Shown here: positions 8,099-15,526 of the stretch, one piece after another
How positions within the stretch are numbered: the first letter of the stretch is position 1
Layout of the letters: every line of letters begins with the position of its first letter
Assembly (NCBI GenBank): GCA_947478785.1
Contig: CANJXI010000018.1
Span: 1-53,695 of the forward strand
DNA: 53,695 bases
Source of the DNA: Caulobacteraceae bacterium
GTDB taxonomy: Bacteria; Pseudomonadota; Alphaproteobacteria; Caulobacterales; Caulobacteraceae
Direction: 5' to 3'
Notes under the pieces: generated by a model
Databases searched by the model: none
What the model was told of the DNA's origin: nothing
The model's input: only the letters and a program-made list of their open reading frames with translations
Position numbers and translations under genes: made by a program

Positions 8099-8446
8099 CT
8101 AGGGCGCGGGCTGGACGATGACGCGGCCCTGCGCCGTCTCGGGATGGAACTCGCCCATGAAGGCGTAGGCGCCGGGCTTGAGCGGACCAATGGTGAAGGT
8201 GACCCGGCCCTTGGGAGTCACCAGCTTCTCGACCTTGAGGTCGTGGCTGTCGAATTCCTCGGTCGCCACGTCCTGGTTCACCAGGATGATGGTCACCTTC
8301 TGGCCTGCCGGAATCGTGAAGCTCGCCGGTGTGAAGCGGTGATCCTTGAGGACGAGCGTGACCGGCGCGGGGGCCGCCATCGCGGCCGTGGCCGCCGCGG
8401 CGCCGGCCGCCAGGACCAGGAGGGCGATCGATAGGCGCGGGTTCAT
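8099..8446 (-). CDS. Periplasmic cupredoxin-domain protein (FtrB-like)
   Basis: A 115-residue exported protein with a signal peptide of about 27 residues (hydrophobic core ALLVLAAGAAAATAAMA, cleavage near MAAPAP). The rest is a single cupredoxin domain ending PGAYAFMGEFHPETAQG. The usual blue-copper Cys of this loop is absent; His and Glu occur instead, as in cupredoxin partners of FTR1 permeases. The expected role is to oxidise or hand over periplasmic iron to the permease encoded 2 bases downstream. I chose the ATG at 8446 because the signal peptide starts there; longer in-frame starts run into the divergent promoter. Confidence 0.85.
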   Translation of the reverse strand: MNPRLSIALLVLAAGAAAATAAMAAPAPVTLVLKDHRFTPASFTIPAGQKVTIILVNQDVATEEFDSHDLKVEKLVTPKGRVTFTIGPLKPGAYAFMGEFHPETAQGRVIVQPAP

Positions 8447-8480
8447 CGGCGATCCGTCAGGCTTCGGTGACGCGTTTGTG

Positions 8481-8516
8481 GCGAAATTGACAATCATTCG
8501 CAACGAGAGATATGCG
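8481..8516 (+). promoter_or_regulatory. Fur-box-like operator overlapping a promoter
   Basis: Between the divergent cupredoxin and barrel-protein genes, 8481-8503 contains GACAATCATTCGCAA. On the other strand this reads TTGCGAATGATTGTC, close to the alphaproteobacterial Fur-box pattern of TGC and AATNATT elements. It overlaps a plus-strand -35 (TTGACA, 8487-8492) with a -10 (TATGCG, 8511-8516) after 18 bases. The position between iron-permease genes and a possible outer-membrane gene supports iron regulation of both. Confidence 0.5.
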
Positions 8517-8540
8517 GGGGCTCCCAAAGAAAGGCCGCCG

Positions 8541-9296
8541 TTGAAATTCGCCATCGCCGCCATCGCCACCGCGCTCTGCCTCTCGCAAGCCGGCCACGCC
8601 GCCGCCGAACCGGGCCTGGGCGGCAAGGTCTACGATCCCTACGTGCGCAACGGCGTGACGGAAGTGGAGATCCGGGGCGCGCGCCTGACCGGGGGCTCGC
8701 AAGGTGGCGACACGACGACCGTGGTCGAGCTGGAGAAGGGCCTGAACGACCGGGTCAGCCTGGCGCTGGTCGGCGAGTTCGAGAAGCACCCCCGAGAGGA
8801 CGCCAAGCTCGACAGCGTCGGCCTCGAGGGCGTCGTCTACCTGGGCCAGATCCCGAACCTCGGCGTCGATACGGGCCTTTACCTGGAATACGAGCAGCGC
8901 CTGCACAACGAAAGCGGCGTGGGCGAGGCCAAGCTGCTGTTCGCCAAGACCATCGAGCGCTTTCAGGGCCTGCTGAACCTCATCGCCGAGCGTCAGTTCA
9001 CCAACCGCCCGGGCGAGAAGGCGACGGAGTTCGGCTATGCGGCGTCGGCGACCTGGGAGGTCGCGACGGGGCTGAGGGCCGGCGCCGAGGCGTTCGGGGA
9101 CCTCGGGACCAACCACCGCCTCGGCGGCCGCAACCCGCACTACATCGGCCCCACGGCGCGCTGGGAGACCCGCCCCGACTGGCTGGGCGGCGGTGAGCTG
9201 GAACTGCAGGCCGGCTATCTGTTCGCCGCGGGCGAGGCCCGCGACTACACCAACGGCCAGTTGCGGTTGAACCTCGAGTTCGAACGGCGCTTCTGA
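8541..9296 (+). CDS. Exported, probably outer-membrane beta-barrel-like protein
   Basis: A 251-residue protein with an N-terminal signal peptide (FAIAAIATALCLSQAGHAAA) followed by alternating amphipathic beta strands (for example VSLALVGEFEKH, VDTGLYLEYEQRL, LELQAGYLFA). It ends in an aromatic residue (LEFERRF), the signature of outer-membrane barrels. The TTG at 8541 is favoured because AAAGAAAGG ends 6 bases before it and the signal peptide begins there. It is divergent from the cupredoxin/FTR1 pair and shares its intergenic operator. An iron-related outer-membrane role is inferred from position only; the family is not recognised. Confidence 0.7.
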   Translation: MKFAIAAIATALCLSQAGHAAAEPGLGGKVYDPYVRNGVTEVEIRGARLTGGSQGGDTTTVVELEKGLNDRVSLALVGEFEKHPREDAKLDSVGLEGVVYLGQIPNLGVDTGLYLEYEQRLHNESGVGEAKLLFAKTIERFQGLLNLIAERQFTNRPGEKATEFGYAASATWEVATGLRAGAEAFGDLGTNHRLGGRNPHYIGPTARWETRPDWLGGGELELQAGYLFAAGEARDYTNGQLRLNLEFERRF

Positions 9297-9348
9297 AGCG
9301 GCGATCGGACTGACCTGGCCGGCCTGATCGCACGCGCCTCACGGCCCC

Positions 9349-10929
9349 TCAAGCGGCCTGCCGGATGGCGGCCGCCCCCTTCTCGCCGATCATCATCGAG
9401 GCGGCGTTGGTGTTGGCGCTGGGGACCCTTGGCATGATCGAGGCGTCGATCACCCGCAGCCCCTCGACGCCGCGCACGCGCAGCGCCGTGTCGGTCACCG
9501 AGCGGTCGTCGCCGCCCATCCGGCAGGTGCCCACCGTGTGGATGCCCAGCCCGACGATCTGCCGGGCGAAGGCCGCCAGTTCCTCGTCCGACTTCCCCAG
9601 GTAGGGCTCGTCCGGCGTCACATAGCCCGCCAGCGGCTCGGCGGCGAAGATCCGGTCCACCAGCCGCAGGCCGCCCACCACCGAGGCCATGTCCCGCTCG
9701 TCGCCCAGAAGCGGGAAGTTGATCGCCACCCGCCCGCCCGCGTCGCGCAGGCTGACCCGCCCCCGCGCGAAGGGCCGCGCCACGGTGAAGCCCAGCGAGA
9801 CGCAGGGCTCCGGCATGAACTTGCGCGGCCGCGTGGCCAGGTTCATGCCGGCGAACGGCTGGAAGCTGAGCTGCAGGTCCGGCCCGTCCAGCCCCTCGCG
9901 GCTGCGCGCCCAGCCCATGGCCTGCACGGCCGGCGAGGCGAACGCCCCCTGGCGCGCGGTCAGGTATTTGTAGAGATGCTTCAGGCCGCCCACGAGGTTG
10001 GCCTCGCTGTTGAAGGTGGGCACATTGACGAACCGCCGCCCGCCGGCGGCGATATGGTCCTGCAGGTTGGCCCCCACCTCCGGGCTGTCGGCCACCACCT
10101 CGATGCCCAGCGCGCGCAGGTCCTCGGCCGGCCCGATCCCTGAGCGCAGCAGCAGCACCGGCGACTGCAGGGCGCCGGCGCTGACGATGATCTCCCGCCG
10201 GGCCCGCACGACCTGGCCCGAGGCCAGCCGCACGGAGCGCGCGCGCAGCCCCTCGAAGCCCAGGCTCTTCGCCTCCGCGCCCCGGATGATCCGCAGGTTC
10301 GCCCGCCCCTTCGCGGGCGTCAGATAGGCCTTGGCGGCGCTGCACCGCTGGCCGTTCTTCTGGTTGGTCAGGCCGATGAACGCCCCTTCCCGCGAGCCGC
10401 CGTTATGGTCGGCCAGGGTGGGCAGGCCCACCGCCGCGCAGGCCGCCACGAAGGCCTCCGACAGGATGTGCGGATGGTCCTGGGTGGTGATCGACAGCGG
10501 TCCGCTGGTCCCCAGCGAGCCCTGCCCGCCCGGCTCGAAATTCTCCACCTGGCGGAAGAACGGCGTCACGTCGTCCCAGCCCCAGCCGGTGCAGCCGGCC
10601 GCCGCCCAGTCGTCGTAGTCCCGCTTCAGGCCGCGGATATAGACCAGCCCGTTCAGCCCCCCGCCGCCGCCCATCATCTTGCCGGCGTGCCAGGTCTGCG
10701 CGCGGCCGTTGGAGGTCGGGTCCGGCTCGCCGGGATACATCCAGTCGGTCTTCGGCCCGGCGACGAACTGCAGGTTCATGGCCGGGATGTCGTTCAGGAA
10801 ACTGGACTGCGTCGTGCCGGCCTCCAGCAGGATCACCTTGCAGCCGGGGTCCTCCGACAGCCGCGCCGCCACCACACTGCCGGCGCTGCCGGCCCCGACC
10901 ACCACATAGTCCGCCTCCAGGTCCGGCAT
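9349..10929 (-). CDS. GMC-family FAD-dependent oxidoreductase
   Basis: A 526-residue flavoprotein of the glucose-methanol-choline family, resembling choline and long-chain alcohol dehydrogenases. The ADP-binding motif is GAGSAG at 12-17. The second GMC signature region (VSAGALQSPVLLLRSGIG) and the C-terminal catalytic region (IHTVGTCRMGG, later PSANTNAASMMIGEK, with the conserved His and Asn) are present. There is no signal peptide, so it is cytoplasmic. It starts 4 bases after the stop of the glyoxalase I-type gene, indicating an operon. The substrate alcohol cannot be assigned. Confidence 0.92.
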   Translation of the reverse strand: MPDLEADYVVVGAGSAGSVVAARLSEDPGCKVILLEAGTTQSSFLNDIPAMNLQFVAGPKTDWMYPGEPDPTSNGRAQTWHAGKMMGGGGGLNGLVYIRGLKRDYDDWAAAGCTGWGWDDVTPFFRQVENFEPGGQGSLGTSGPLSITTQDHPHILSEAFVAACAAVGLPTLADHNGGSREGAFIGLTNQKNGQRCSAAKAYLTPAKGRANLRIIRGAEAKSLGFEGLRARSVRLASGQVVRARREIIVSAGALQSPVLLLRSGIGPAEDLRALGIEVVADSPEVGANLQDHIAAGGRRFVNVPTFNSEANLVGGLKHLYKYLTARQGAFASPAVQAMGWARSREGLDGPDLQLSFQPFAGMNLATRPRKFMPEPCVSLGFTVARPFARGRVSLRDAGGRVAINFPLLGDERDMASVVGGLRLVDRIFAAEPLAGYVTPDEPYLGKSDEELAAFARQIVGLGIHTVGTCRMGGDDRSVTDTALRVRGVEGLRVIDASIMPRVPSANTNAASMMIGEKGAAAIRQAA

Positions 10930-10933
10930 GCCC

Positions 10934-11389
10934 TCACCACACCCCGGTGTTGGGCATCGAGGCCCAGGGCTCGGCCGGCGCCAGGGCCTCGCCCTGCTGG
11001 ATCAGCTCGACGGAGATCCCGTCGGGCGAGCGGACGAAGGCCATGCGCCCGTCGCGCGGCGGCCGGTTGATGGTCACCCCGCCCGCCCGCAGCCGCTCGC
11101 AGACGGCGTAGACGTCGTCCACCCGATAGGCCAGGTGGCCGAAATTGCGCCCGCCCCCGTAGTCCTCCGGGTCCCAGTTGTAGGTCAGCTCCACCATCGG
11201 CGCGTTCATCTCGGCCATCGCCTCGGCGCCCGCGCCCGCCACGTCGTCCGGCGCGCACAGGAACGCCAGCGTGTAGCGCCCGCCCGGGTTCTCGATCCGC
11301 CGCACCTCCTTAAGGCCCAGGCCCGCGCAATAGAACGCCAGCGCCGCGTCGAGGTCGGTCACCCGGACCATGGTGTGCATGTAACGCAT
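10934..11389 (-). CDS. gloA: Lactoylglutathione lyase-like VOC protein (glyoxalase I type)
   Basis: A 151-residue VOC-fold protein with two paired beta-alpha-beta modules. The four metal ligands of glyoxalase I can be placed: His5 (MHTMVRV), Glu67 (VELTYNW), His85 (FGHLAYRV) and Glu128 (SVELIQ), with spacing close to the E. coli enzyme. The expected reaction converts the methylglyoxal-glutathione hemithioacetal to S-lactoylglutathione. The start at 11389 has GGGAGA 5-7 bases upstream. It is cotranscribed with the GMC oxidoreductase, so a related VOC function on an oxidoreductase product is also possible. Confidence 0.8.
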   Translation of the reverse strand: MRYMHTMVRVTDLDAALAFYCAGLGLKEVRRIENPGGRYTLAFLCAPDDVAGAGAEAMAEMNAPMVELTYNWDPEDYGGGRNFGHLAYRVDDVYAVCERLRAGGVTINRPPRDGRMAFVRSPDGISVELIQQGEALAPAEPWASMPNTGVW

Positions 11390-11398
11390 CGAAAATCT

Positions 11399-11420
11399 CC
11401 CTAGGCCTTCGATCCTAGGG
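11399..11420 (-). promoter_or_regulatory. Inverted repeat CCCTAGG-N8-CCTAGGG overlapping the gloA ribosome binding site
   Basis: A perfect 7-8-7 inverted repeat lies 10 bases before the ATG at 11389. On the minus strand the 3' arm (CCTAGGG) runs straight into the AGGGAGA Shine-Dalgarno. In RNA the hairpin would hide part of the ribosome binding site; in DNA it could be a dimeric operator. Confidence 0.45.
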
Positions 11421-11421
11421 T

Positions 11422-11455
11422 GCGGCGCGGGCCCTGTCATGAGGGGCCGCGCCGC
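11422..11455 (-). terminator. Strong GC hairpin after the type III glutamine synthetase gene
   Basis: A 14-base stem with one mismatch (GCGGCGCGG arms extended by CCCT/AGGG) and a 6-base loop lies 11 bases beyond the glutamine synthetase stop. There is no clear U-tract, so it may be a pause or processing site rather than a full intrinsic terminator. Confidence 0.5.
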
Positions 11456-11466
11456 GGCGCCGCGTC

Positions 11467-13623
11467 CTACTTGATGTTGAACATCTCGAAGTATTTCGGC
11501 AGCGGCCAGAGCTCGTCGTCGATCACCCCTTCCAGGGCGTCGGCCGAATTGCGCACCGACAGCATCAGCGGGCAGATGGTCTCCGCGCAGAACTTCAGGT
11601 GCGCCTCGATCGAATCGAAGTCGTGCTTGCCCATCTTCTTCTTCAGCGTGGCGACGTCGGCCATCATGGCGTTGGCCTTCTCGACGGCCAGGCCCAGGCC
11701 GTTGTCGTCGAGCCCGAGCTTGCTGGCGTTCGACGCCGCCGCCACATGCGCCACCGCCGCCGGATAGATCTTCGTCGTGGCGATATCGACGACCAGCTTG
11801 GCCTCCACCTCGATCGACTGGACATACTGCTCGGCATAGACGTCGAAGCGGCTGGCCAGCTCCTTCGCCGACAGCACGCCGGTGGCCTCGAACAGCGCGA
11901 TGACCGGCTTTTCCTTGAACACCGGCAGCGCCTCGGCCGAGGTCCGCAGGTTGCGCAGGCCGCGCTTTTCCACCGCCTCCTTGTGCCAGTCCTTCGAATA
12001 GCCGTTGCCGCCGAACACCACCGGCCCGTGCTTCTCCATCACCTCCTGCAGGACGACGATCACCGCCTGCGTCGGGTCGGCCTTGGCGGCCAGCGCCGCC
12101 TCCAGCTTGCCGGCGATCCAGTCAAGGGATTCCGCCAGGATGGTGTTCATCGCGACCAGCGGCCCGGACACCGACTGCGACGAGCCCACGGCGCGGAACT
12201 CGAAGCGGTTGCCGGTGAAGGCGAACGGCGAGGTGCGGTTGCGGTCGCCCGGGTCGCGCTTGAACTTCAGGATCTGCGACAGCCCCAGGTCCATCATGCC
12301 GCCCTCGGCCTTGGCCAGCAGCTCGCCGCTCTTGATGTCGTTGAAGACGCTTTCCAGCTGGTCGCCCAGGTAGACCGACATGATCGCCGGCGGGGCCTCG
12401 TTGGCGCCCAGGCGGTGGTCGTTCGAGGCCGAGGCGATCACCGCGCGCAGCAGCGGGCCATGGAGGTGCACGCCCCGGATCACCGCGCCGCAGAACAGCA
12501 GGAAGTTCAGGTTGCTGTGCGGCGTGTCGCCGGGATCCAGCAGGTTGCCCTGGGTGGCGTTGCCCACCGACCAGTTGACGTGCTTGCCCGAGCCGTTGAC
12601 GCCCGCGAACGGCTTTTCGTGCAGCAGGCACATGAAGCCGTGCTCCTTCGCCGTCGCCTTCATGGTCGTCATCATTAGCTGCTGGTGGTCGGCGGCGACG
12701 TTGGCGGCCTCGAAGTAGGGCGCGATCTCGAACTGCCCGGGCGCGACTTCGTTGTGGTGCGTCTTGGCCGGGATGCCCAAGCGGTAGAGCTTGTCCTCGA
12801 AGTCCTGCATGAACACCTGGACACGCGCCGGGATGGCCCCGAAATAGTGGTCGTCGAACTGCTGGCCCTTGGCCGGCGGGGCCCCGAACAGCGTGCGGCC
12901 GCAGAGCAGCAGGTCGGGCCGGGCGTTGGCGAAGTTCTCGTCGATCAGGAAGTATTCCTGCTCGGCGCCGCAGCTCGAATTGACCGTGGCGACCTCGGTC
13001 TCGCCCATCAGCGTCAGGACCTTGCGGGCCGCCTTGTCGACCGCCGCGTTGGAGCGCAGCAGCGGGATCTTCTTGTCCAGCGCCTCGCCGGTCCAGGACA
13101 GGAAGACGCTGGGGATCATCAGCACCGCGCCGTTGGCCGTGGTCATCACGAAGGCCGGGCTGGTCGGGTCCCAGGCGGTGTAGCCGCGCGCGGCGTTGGT
13201 CATCCGCAGGCTGCCGTTCGGGAACGACGAGCCGTCCGGCTCGCCCTTGATCAGCAGGCTGCCGGTGAACTCGGTGATCGCGCCGCCTTCCGGATTGGTG
13301 ATGATGAAGCCGTCGTGCTTCTCGGCGGTGATGTTCGTCATCGGATAGAAGATGTGGGAGAAGAACTTGGCCCCCTTGGCCATCGCCCACTCCTTCATCG
13401 CCGCGGCGACCACCTCGGCCACCACCGGATCCAGCGCCGCGCCGGTCATCACCGTGTTCTTCATCGCCTTGAAGGCGTTCTTGGAGAGCGCCTCCTCCAT
13501 GGTGGCGAGGTTGAAGACGTCGCAGCCCCAGATGTCCTTCAGGGGCTCGGTCGGCGCATAGGCCTTGGAGACGCGGTTGGTGATCCGCGCGATGGCCTGC
13601 GCCCGCGATTGATTGGAACTCAT
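11467..13623 (-). CDS. glnN: Type III glutamine synthetase
   Basis: Makes glutamine from glutamate and ammonia with ATP. The 718-residue length and layout are those of GSIII rather than the roughly 470-residue GlnA: an N-terminal GSIII-specific domain (APTEPLKDIWGCDVFNLATM near 28-47), a catalytic core with NSSCGAEQEYFLID and KTHHNEVAPGQFEIAP, and a long C-terminal tail. GSIII enzymes are dodecamers and lack the GlnE adenylylation loop of GSI, so the glnE at 31101 probably acts on a GlnA elsewhere. The start at 13623 is preceded by AAGGGGCGG. The product may be a secondary, nitrogen-starvation synthetase; no clear NtrC or sigma-54 site was seen in the short upstream gap. Confidence 0.95.
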   Translation of the reverse strand: MSSNQSRAQAIARITNRVSKAYAPTEPLKDIWGCDVFNLATMEEALSKNAFKAMKNTVMTGAALDPVVAEVVAAAMKEWAMAKGAKFFSHIFYPMTNITAEKHDGFIITNPEGGAITEFTGSLLIKGEPDGSSFPNGSLRMTNAARGYTAWDPTSPAFVMTTANGAVLMIPSVFLSWTGEALDKKIPLLRSNAAVDKAARKVLTLMGETEVATVNSSCGAEQEYFLIDENFANARPDLLLCGRTLFGAPPAKGQQFDDHYFGAIPARVQVFMQDFEDKLYRLGIPAKTHHNEVAPGQFEIAPYFEAANVAADHQQLMMTTMKATAKEHGFMCLLHEKPFAGVNGSGKHVNWSVGNATQGNLLDPGDTPHSNLNFLLFCGAVIRGVHLHGPLLRAVIASASNDHRLGANEAPPAIMSVYLGDQLESVFNDIKSGELLAKAEGGMMDLGLSQILKFKRDPGDRNRTSPFAFTGNRFEFRAVGSSQSVSGPLVAMNTILAESLDWIAGKLEAALAAKADPTQAVIVVLQEVMEKHGPVVFGGNGYSKDWHKEAVEKRGLRNLRTSAEALPVFKEKPVIALFEATGVLSAKELASRFDVYAEQYVQSIEVEAKLVVDIATTKIYPAAVAHVAAASNASKLGLDDNGLGLAVEKANAMMADVATLKKKMGKHDFDSIEAHLKFCAETICPLMLSVRNSADALEGVIDDELWPLPKYFEMFNIK

Positions 13624-13764
13624 GAAAACCGCCCCTTGCCCGAAATGACTTGCCCGGCTCATCAGCAAGCCCGGCCAGCGGCGGGTCAATCGAACCGGCG
13701 GCGGGCGGCCGAAGTCCGCCGCGGTCTCCTCAGGCCTGCCCCGAATCCTCCGAGGCCCGGAGTG

Positions 13765-14682
13765 TTATGCCCAACAATTAACCAGCCCGCCCGTCCGAGA
13801 GGTCCCCTTGTCGCGGCGTGAGCCGACCTTGGGGGGCGTAACCGCTCGCGGGCGGCATGGACGTCGTCCGGCGACTGGCCAGGGGACAGGGATCCTGAAT
13901 AGTCGAATTCTGGGTGAATGGCTTTGGTTCCGCGTTTGCGCAAATCGACGCTTGCGCATTGCTACGCCGAGTGAGCCCAGCCCGACGGTCATTAGCGCCC
14001 AGCTAGTCGGCTCTGGGACCGAGACCGAGAATGGCGGCAGGCTGGGTCCTTGTTCCAAGACCGTTGCGGTCACCGTAGTTGGAGCAAGGTCTCCACGGGC
14101 ATAGTAGATGTATTGCAAGGTCGGAACGTTCGCGTATGCCGCATACAATAGGAACGACCCTGACCCAACATCGTTTCCCGTGACTGAATAATAGTAGGCT
14201 TGGTCGATGGGTAAGAGTAGGGCGCCGGGCGAGGCGAGGATGGAATTTGTAAGAATATTCCCTCCATATATAACGTTGTCGTTAAAATCATCATCAGCCC
14301 GGTGGCTTTGAAGACTGAAATTACTCGTTATTAAGCTATCAATAACGCCGTATCCAGCGCCTCCAATATTGAAGGTGTGCCCGTTAATGGTCAGTTCAGC
14401 GCTAATCGCAGGCGAATGGCCACCGAATGCTGTGCTACCATCAATATGCTGTCGATCTGCCGTGTTCCAGATCGTCTGGTCTGCAAAAGGCTCCGTGTCG
14501 AACACGAATCGAGCGGTGAAGGAATAACCGGATAGGTCGGTGTTCGGTGCGGCGAAGACGCCGGTTTGATCAATGCCGTCGACCACCGTCCCCGAATAGT
14601 CGAGTTGCATGATCGTTGCGTTGGCTTCCAAGGCGGAGGCGCTGAGGCCGATAATGGCTATTAGCAATAAGCGCGCGTTCAT
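13765..14682 (-). CDS. PEP-CTERM sorting-domain protein with an abnormal C-terminal tail
   Basis: A 305-residue exported protein: signal peptide 1-22 (LLLIAIIGLSASALEANA), a beta-rich domain with Asn/Asp/Tyr-rich composition, then at about 222-248 a full PEP-CTERM signal (VPEPTSW, a hydrophobic span, then MRKRR). Such proteins are exported and then processed by an exosortase/archaeosortase-type enzyme, and usually end a few residues after the Arg cluster. Here the frame continues for 57 more basic, proline-rich residues to 13765, which look like noncoding sequence read through. The original stop has probably been lost at a recombination junction near 13.9 kb. GC content and codon use are clearly lower than in neighbouring genes. 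No exosortase gene is present in the window. Confidence 0.8.
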   Translation of the reverse strand: MNARLLLIAIIGLSASALEANATIMQLDYSGTVVDGIDQTGVFAAPNTDLSGYSFTARFVFDTEPFADQTIWNTADRQHIDGSTAFGGHSPAISAELTINGHTFNIGGAGYGVIDSLITSNFSLQSHRADDDFNDNVIYGGNILTNSILASPGALLLPIDQAYYYSVTGNDVGSGSFLLYAAYANVPTLQYIYYARGDLAPTTVTATVLEQGPSLPPFSVSVPEPTSWALMTVGLGSLGVAMRKRRFAQTRNQSHSPRIRLFRIPVPWPVAGRRPCRPRAVTPPKVGSRRDKGTSRTGGLVNCWA

Positions 14683-14816
14683 TTCAGCACTCTCAAATGA
14701 CCTGACGGATGTGCCCGATATGCGCATCGATGATCAACCAAGGTAAAGCTCAAAAGCGAATTTTGCCCGCGTGAAACCCGTGATTGTGGCGTTATTGGCG
14801 GACCCAACACTGATGG

Positions 14817-14858
14817 CCACCTGGGGGTATTCCCAAATAGGACAATATCGCCAGGTGG
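14817..14858. repeat. Inverted repeat CCACCTGG / CCAGGTGG
   Basis: Perfect 8-base arms at 14817-14824 and 14851-14858 with a 26-base loop, upstream of the PEP-CTERM gene and beside the LacI-type palindrome. It could be a hairpin or a pair of operator half-sites. Confidence 0.4.
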
Positions 14859-14870
14859 TCCTCTCTTATC

Positions 14871-14882
14871 GTTAGCGCTAAC
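14871..14882. promoter_or_regulatory. LacI-family-type operator GTTAGCGCTAAC
   Basis: A perfect 12-base palindrome with a central CG, the usual form of operators for LacI-family repressors, which in Caulobacterales and sphingomonads typically control carbohydrate TonB receptors and catabolic genes. No LacI-family gene and no sugar gene lies in the window, so the site is an orphan carried within the foreign segment. Confidence 0.5.
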
Positions 14883-15073
14883 CACGGCGGGTGAGGGGTG
14901 AACCATTGGGGGCAAAAATGTGGGTTCGATATAGGATATCCTAAAAAATCCAATAAAAACAACGAGAGAAAGCGGACTTCCTCTCCTCCGACGAGGAAGC
15001 CCAGCTGCTCGCCTGCCTCGCCGACCTCCCCTTCCGCCCCTTCGAATTCCGGGGCGTCCTGGCGCGGCGCCAG

Positions 15074-15526
15074 GTGGTCTATTTCGGCTGGAGCTATGAC
15101 TTCGCCGCGGGCCGCCTGTGCCAGGCCGCGCCGATCCCGGACTTCCTGCGGCCGGTCCGCGACCGGGCCGCGCGGTTCGCGGGCCTTAAGCCCGAGGCGC
15201 TGGCCCAGGTGCTGGTCAACCGCTATCCGCCCGGCGCGGCGATCGGCTGGCATCGCGACCGGCCGCAGTTCGCCGATGTCGTCGGCGTGTCGCTGGGCGC
15301 GCCCATCGCCTTTCGCCTGCGCCGCCGCACCCCCGCCGGCTGGGACCGCCGCACCGTCACCGTGGCGCCCCGGTCGATCTATGCCCTGGCCGGCCCGGCG
15401 CGCACCGAGTGGGAGCACGGCACGCCCCCCGCGCCGGCGCTCCGCCATTCGATCACCTTCCGGTCGCTGGCCGAGGCCGCGAAAGCCGGCGCGCCGGCCT
15501 TTGCGCCGCCGCGTTCCGGTGACTAG
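15074..15526 (+). CDS. AlkB-like 2-oxoglutarate dioxygenase, 5' end replaced
   Basis: A 2-oxoglutarate/Fe(II) oxygenase of the AlkB group, expected to repair alkylated nucleobases by oxidative demethylation. Seen: NRYPPG (Asn/Tyr contact 2-oxoglutarate), WHRD (iron His and Asp), WEHG (second iron His) and RHSITFR (Arg pair for 2-oxoglutarate). Clear AlkB homology begins earlier, in the same frame, at about 14975 (DFLSSDEEAQLLACLADLPF). Between the upstream stop at 14954 and 15074, however, there is no ATG, GTG or TTG. The native start and first residues appear to have been replaced by the AT-rich segment. The GTG at 15074 would give 150 residues missing part of the nucleotide-recognition region; it may be non-functional. 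The stop TAG abuts the pepN ATG. Confidence 0.8.
   Translation: MVYFGWSYDFAAGRLCQAAPIPDFLRPVRDRAARFAGLKPEALAQVLVNRYPPGAAIGWHRDRPQFADVVGVSLGAPIAFRLRRRTPAGWDRRTVTVAPRSIYALAGPARTEWEHGTPPAPALRHSITFRSLAEAAKAGAPAFAPPRSGD

Larger units (their letters stand above)
13900..14975. other. AT-richer foreign segment between glnN and alkB
   Basis: From about 13.9 to 14.98 kb the composition drops visibly, with runs such as AATAATAG and CTAAAAAATC, against roughly 70% GC on both sides. The segment holds the PEP-CTERM gene and its promoter region with a LacI-type palindrome. Its right edge falls inside the 5' end of the alkB reading frame and its left edge inside the tail of the PEP-CTERM frame. No transposase, terminal repeat or target duplication was found, so the mechanism is probably recombination. 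Edges are approximate. Confidence 0.6.

Noticed and set aside
13900..14975. Insertion sequence or transposon
   Set aside because: No transposase, terminal inverted repeats or target-site duplication could be found at the composition boundaries.
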